10,673 nucleotides of DNA from Bacteroides sp. UBA1773 (GTDB taxonomy: Bacteria; Bacteroidota; Bacteroidia; Bacteroidales; Bacteroidaceae). The position numbers and the translations under genes were made by a program. A model generated the notes under the pieces. The model made no database searches and was not told the DNA's origin. It worked only from the letters and a program-made list of their open reading frames with translations. The stretch is from NCBI GenBank assembly GCA_002315285.1, contig DCGR01000050.1, positions 1 through 10,673 of the forward strand, in the 5' to 3' direction. Shown here one piece after another: positions 7,142 through 10,673 of the stretch. Position 1 is the first letter of the stretch, and every line of letters starts with the position of its first letter.

Positions 7142-8884
7142 TTATATGGTTTTGTATAATTTCAATATGTTCTTGTTGTCGTTCCGCACATATTCCATTT
7201 TGTCGAAATTCTTCTTCATCATCATGATGCCCAATCCGCCTATCGAGATTTCTTCTGTCTGTGGAGGTTCGTAGGTAAGCGGATTGAACGGATGTCCGAA
7301 GTCTTCGATGGTGAACACGATACATCCATTGTTTATTTCAATGCGAACCTCAATGGGCTGACCGGGCTCATCGTAGGCGTAGCGCACACAATTTGTCAAG
7401 GCCTCGTCGAATGCGCTGCGTATGTGTATGCTTTGTTTCCCATCGAGGCCCAATTCCCTGAACAATTCCTTGAGCAGCTTCGTGACCCGTTTCAGATCCT
7501 TGCTGTTGTTGGTGATGCTTTCGGTGATGGATTTCTTGATGCGTCGGATGGTGAGCATGGTGATGTCGTCGTTTTGTTCGGCCAATCCGAGGAATGCTTT
7601 CACACTCGTCACTAACGCCTCATTGATGGTGTGTGAATTCTGGCCCTTCACTCCATCCACCACTTGCTGCACCCGCTGGGTGCCATAGAAGTTGCCTTTT
7701 GACCTTTTGGCCTCGTTCACGCCATCGGTGTAGAGCAGGAGCATGGCATTTTCGTGGAGTGTGATGGTCTCTTCCTCGTACGTGGCATCATAGTCGAATC
7801 CTAAAGGCAGATTACGCTTTGTGACAAGATAGTCGGCGGCATCATTGCTTTCCCCATTCCACAACAGGGGGTTCGAATGGCCTGCATTGCAATAGGTGAG
7901 CTGTCCGTCAGAGATTCTCATTACTCCGATGAAGGCGGTGATGAAGATGTTTTTTTCGTTCTTCGTGCAATGTTCCTGGTTCATCTTCATGGCAATGGAA
8001 GCAGGAGAGTCGATATGTCGTGCCATCAATCTGAACAGGCTTACCGCCTTGCTCATGTAGAGTGAAGCTGGAACGCCTTTGCCCGATACGTCGCCGATGC
8101 AGAAAAACAGTTTGCCGTTTCTCACCAGATAGTAGTACAAGTCGCCGCCAATGGTTTTGGCAGGAATCAGTCGGGCATCGGTTTCGAACAGGATGTGCCG
8201 TTCCTCGTTTTTCGGAAGCATGGCTTGCTGGATGTTGGCTGCCAGCTCGAGCTGCCTTTCCATGGTTTTTTCGTTGATGATCCGTTGCGACATCTTCTTC
8301 ATGTTCCAGAAACTTATCATGATGAGAATCAGTCCGCCGACTATCATGGCAAGCAACAGGAGATATAACGCATTGATGGCACGATCGCCGGTGTCCGAAT
8401 AATCCACTTCATAGAAATACAACAAATCCGACGGGGCATCGTATTTGTAGTAAAAGCAATTCCATGTGTCGTCGTCGTAGGTGTAGGTGCCATAATGACT
8501 TTGTGTTTTGCGTTCGTCGTAGGCAAGACTGACGTGGCGTTCCCCGAATTTTTGCCGTATGCTATCCATCGCATTGCCTTCGGCGGCCGTGTTGGCGAAG
8601 CGGAATTGGTTGTCGCCGTCGATCACATACATCTTGCCATGGTAGGGTCTATACGGTTCAAGGACCTGGTAGATGCTATCGAGAGTCTCGGTGTCGGTCC
8701 CCGCTTGATGGCTATAGGCAATGAAGTCCATCAGATAGATTCCCATTTCGCCTTTCACCCTGACATCAGCTTCGTTCCAGATGATGGGAGATAACAGGTG
8801 ATAGTTGAGCAACATACCCGATACGAACACCAGAATCACTATTATCTGGCTTGCCAACCCATATTTGTATTTGAAGCGTATCAT
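7142..8884 (-). CDS. Membrane SpoIIE/RsbU-type phosphatase fused to RsbW-like ATPase
   Basis: The 580-residue product combines a sensor, a PP2C-type serine phosphatase and a GHKL kinase-like domain. A membrane helix at about 10-32 and another at about 168-193 flank an extracytoplasmic domain of about 135 residues rich in Tyr and Asp. The linker ELAANIQQAMLP (213-224) is the usual entry to RsbU-type phosphatases. Metal-binding Asp residues are intact: IGGDLYYY (Asp248), GDVSGKGVPA (Asp265), LYTDGVNEA (Asp387) and NDDITML (439-440). The C-terminal ATPase (about 455-580) has an N box (DEALTNCVRYAY, Glu494 and Asn498), a G1 box (EDFGHPF, Asp528) and a G2 box (GGLGIMMMKK, 549-558), as in RsbW-type anti-sigma kinases. 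I chose the ATG at 8884 because it overlaps the upstream TGA as ATGA and gives a normal membrane N-terminus; the frame continues to 8956 inside the upstream gene. Substrate of both activities: probably the STAS protein encoded 2 bp downstream. Confidence 0.95.
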   Translation of the reverse strand: MIRFKYKYGLASQIIVILVFVSGMLLNYHLLSPIIWNEADVRVKGEMGIYLMDFIAYSHQAGTDTETLDSIYQVLEPYRPYHGKMYVIDGDNQFRFANTAAEGNAMDSIRQKFGERHVSLAYDERKTQSHYGTYTYDDDTWNCFYYKYDAPSDLLYFYEVDYSDTGDRAINALYLLLLAMIVGGLILIMISFWNMKKMSQRIINEKTMERQLELAANIQQAMLPKNEERHILFETDARLIPAKTIGGDLYYYLVRNGKLFFCIGDVSGKGVPASLYMSKAVSLFRLMARHIDSPASIAMKMNQEHCTKNEKNIFITAFIGVMRISDGQLTYCNAGHSNPLLWNGESNDAADYLVTKRNLPLGFDYDATYEEETITLHENAMLLLYTDGVNEAKRSKGNFYGTQRVQQVVDGVKGQNSHTINEALVTSVKAFLGLAEQNDDITMLTIRRIKKSITESITNNSKDLKRVTKLLKELFRELGLDGKQSIHIRSAFDEALTNCVRYAYDEPGQPIEVRIEINNGCIVFTIEDFGHPFNPLTYEPPQTEEISIGGLGIMMMKKNFDKMEYVRNDNKNILKLYKTI

Positions 8885-10673
8885 TTGTCGAAATATAGCA
8901 TCGAGTTCATTTTTTCGATCATATCCATCAAGTAGCGGTCGCCCGTAATGCTCCATCGCCAGTTCATGGCGTTGAGCACGTTCATGGTGAAGTGTTGCGA
9001 GGGTTGGTTGACGACGTAATTGTTGTGGGCGCTGTAGGCCAATAGGGTGGTGACATACGGATTCAGCTGTTCGTTGCGTAGCGTTTCGTCGAGCCGTGTC
9101 TGGAAGGTTTGGTCATCGACCAATCGGATCGACAGTCCACACTTGCGCATGATGTGGATGATGTCGTCGATGTAGATGGTGTGGTTGTTGAACGGATGGA
9201 ACACGGTGTATCGGTCGGGGGTGCAAGCCAGTGTCAGCACGGCATCGGCTGTCTCGTCTATAGGTGCCATTTCGATGGGTGTGTGCAGATGGCTGGAAGG
9301 GATGCAGCCGATGAGCGAGTAGGCCCTCATTCGTGCCATGAAGCCGTTGTTCTCCACGTTGATTTGGAATTCGCCGTCTGAATAGCGTGGCATCAGGTTA
9401 CCCAAGCGCATGATTTTTGCCCGCAGGCCGTTGCCCACGGCTTCGAGTATGGCTCTCTCGGCCATGAACTTGCTCTGCTGGTATTTTGTCATGAGTTCCT
9501 GCCCGAAATAGAGCTCATTCTCACCCATGACATAGGGCGCACCACTGGCAAACGAACCGGAAATGCTGTGTGTGGAAGTGTGTACGAGGCGTGCACCCGT
9601 GTGCAGGCAGTAGTCGATGAGTCGCTCTGCCCCTTGCAGGTTTATCTTCTCAATGGCATCGCCAGCTGCGAAATGCTTCACATTGGCAGCACAATTGATG
9701 ACGGTGTCAACCTTTACCTTGCGCAACTGGTCGAGCACATTGTCGTCGGTCATGTCGCCTTCCATCACGACAATCCGCGAACCTATCAGGTTGGCGTAGG
9801 TCTGGTCGAAATAGTACATGAGCAACGCTTTCAGTCGTCCTTCGCAGGTCACTTTCTTCTTCTGGCGTACCAGGCAATACACCTTGCCGGTGCCGATCTC
9901 TACCAACCGATGCAGGATGTGTATGCCCAGATATCCCGTGGCACCCAGCAGCAGTACGTCGCCCAGCTTGTGGTCGCGCAGCGAATCCAGATTGTCCAAG
10001 GCATCCACGGTGTTTGCCTTCAGCTGTTCGTTGATGTTGGCATAATCATATCCGTCGGCTCCCTTCTGTCGGGACTCTTTGGCCGTTGCCGTTGCCACAT
10101 CTGCGGCTGGCTGCATGGTCGTTGCCACCGACTCGCATCCTGTGCGGTAGCCGTCGAGGAATGCGGCGAGCGTGCGTGGGGTAGGGTATTTGAACACATC
10201 GCCGTAGGTCACCCTCACACCTCCGTCGGCCAACTTCATGATGAGTTTCATCACCATCAGCGACGTGCCGCCGAGCAGGAAGAAGGAACTGTTGCGTCCT
10301 ATCTTTTCGTTGCATCCCAACACTTTTGCGAACGCATCGGCTATGAGTGTCTCCATTTCGCCTTCCACCGCTTCAAACACATCCACCGTTGCACTGGCCA
10401 ATTGGGGTTCCGGCAGTTGCTTGGTGTCGATCTTGCCGTTCGGCGTGAGAGGCATGGCATCGAGTTGCGTCAGCGCATCGGGCACCATATATCCGGTGAG
10501 GAACGATGACAGATGTTGCCGTAGCGCATGTTCGTCGATCTTTGTCGATGCCGTGAAATAGGCGCACAGGTGTTGTGCTCCCGCCATCTCTTTCACGATG
10601 GCCACAGCTCCGGTCACTCCTTCGAAACGCTTCACGGCGCTCTCCACCTCACCCAGTTCGATGCGGAAGCCAC
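8881..10673 (-). CDS. NRPS-like adenylation/carrier/thioester reductase protein, 5' partial
   Basis: Only the C-terminal 596 residues are in the window. The first complete codons (10671 downward) read GFRIELGEVE, the adenylation-domain motif A8, so the true start is beyond the edge; the GTG at 10647 is internal. Numbering from that Gly, PLTPNGKID (74-82) is motif A10 with the catalytic Lys at 80. A carrier domain follows at about 98-174, with FFLLGGTSL and the phosphopantetheine-accepting Ser at 137 (codon 10263-10261). After an Ala-rich linker comes an extended-SDR thioester reductase (about 235-596) with the NAD(P)-binding loop GATGYLG (243-249), HTSTHS (364-369) and the catalytic YQQSK (Tyr397, Lys401). 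Such proteins activate a carboxylic or amino acid, tether it as a thioester and release it reductively as aldehyde or alcohol. Whether a condensation domain precedes cannot be seen, so a one-module reductase or the last module of a larger synthetase are both possible. Its TGA overlaps the start of the phosphatase gene. Confidence 0.93.
   Translation of the reverse strand, partial: GFRIELGEVESAVKRFEGVTGAVAIVKEMAGAQHLCAYFTASTKIDEHALRQHLSSFLTGYMVPDALTQLDAMPLTPNGKIDTKQLPEPQLASATVDVFEAVEGEMETLIADAFAKVLGCNEKIGRNSSFFLLGGTSLMVMKLIMKLADGGVRVTYGDVFKYPTPRTLAAFLDGYRTGCESVATTMQPAADVATATAKESRQKGADGYDYANINEQLKANTVDALDNLDSLRDHKLGDVLLLGATGYLGIHILHRLVEIGTGKVYCLVRQKKKVTCEGRLKALLMYYFDQTYANLIGSRIVVMEGDMTDDNVLDQLRKVKVDTVINCAANVKHFAAGDAIEKINLQGAERLIDYCLHTGARLVHTSTHSISGSFASGAPYVMGENELYFGQELMTKYQQSKFMAERAILEAVGNGLRAKIMRLGNLMPRYSDGEFQINVENNGFMARMRAYSLIGCIPSSHLHTPIEMAPIDETADAVLTLACTPDRYTVFHPFNNHTIYIDDIIHIMRKCGLSIRLVDDQTFQTRLDETLRNEQLNPYVTTLLAYSAHNNYVVNQPSQHFTMNVLNAMNWRWSITGDRYLMDMIEKMNSMLYFDK

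Noticed and set aside
7140..7325. Longer start for the STAS protein
   Set aside because: The extension is entirely inside the phosphatase gene in another frame and is rich in Arg, His and Gln without domain character.
9568..10509. 313-codon open frame on the plus strand inside the reductase gene
   Set aside because: Antisense shadow of the carrier and reductase domains; His-, Gln- and Val-rich composition without a domain pattern.
10645..10647. GTG at 10647 as the start of the thioester reductase protein
   Set aside because: The codons just upstream read GFRIELGE, adenylation motif A8, so the GTG is an internal Val codon.

Overview
The window looks like chromosomal DNA from a Bacteroidota bacterium, most likely Prevotellaceae. 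The clues are three promoter-like sites of the Bacteroidota type (TAnnTTTG), no obvious Shine-Dalgarno sequences, lipoprotein and signal-peptide leaders typical of the phylum, a DUF4923-like protein, a GH92 alpha-mannosidase and a GH141-like beta-helix protein. The species call is inference. No rRNA, tRNA, CRISPR array, transposase or phage gene was seen.

Layout from left to right. (1) 1-2718, minus strand: a two-gene operon of a small secreted DUF4923-like protein (2718-2119), then a large secreted right-handed beta-helix protein resembling GH141 (2100-1). (2) 2719-2792: a compact divergent promoter region with overlapping promoters for that operon and for rlmH. (3) 2793-3266, plus strand: rlmH, the 23S rRNA pseudouridine-1915 methyltransferase. 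(4) 3267-3669: an AT-rich region of about 400 bp without a convincing gene, between the convergent ends of rlmH and the GH92 gene. It holds a 10-bp inverted repeat placed almost symmetrically beyond the two stop codons, and a possible small three-way-junction fold. (5) 5955-3670, minus strand: a GH92 alpha-mannosidase lipoprotein with its own promoter near 6007-6038. (6) 10673-6180, minus strand: a tightly packed operon entering from beyond the right edge. Its order is an NRPS-like adenylation/carrier/thioester-reductase protein (5' part missing), a membrane SpoIIE-type phosphatase fused to an RsbW-like ATPase, a STAS anti-sigma-factor antagonist, and an unknown lipoprotein.

The most interesting part is region 6. 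The phosphatase start overlaps the thioester reductase stop by 4 bp (ATGA), the STAS gene starts 2 bp after the phosphatase stop, and the lipoprotein follows 27 bp later. Together the phosphatase/ATPase fusion and the STAS protein form a complete partner-switching module: both the enzyme that should phosphorylate the STAS serine and the one that should remove the phosphate lie on one membrane-anchored polypeptide with an extracytoplasmic sensor. No sigma factor gene is visible, so the output is unknown. The tight coupling to an enzyme that makes a reductively released product suggests the switch senses or controls that product or its use. The polysaccharide-related genes on the left are a separate transcriptional unit and no SusC/SusD pair is present.
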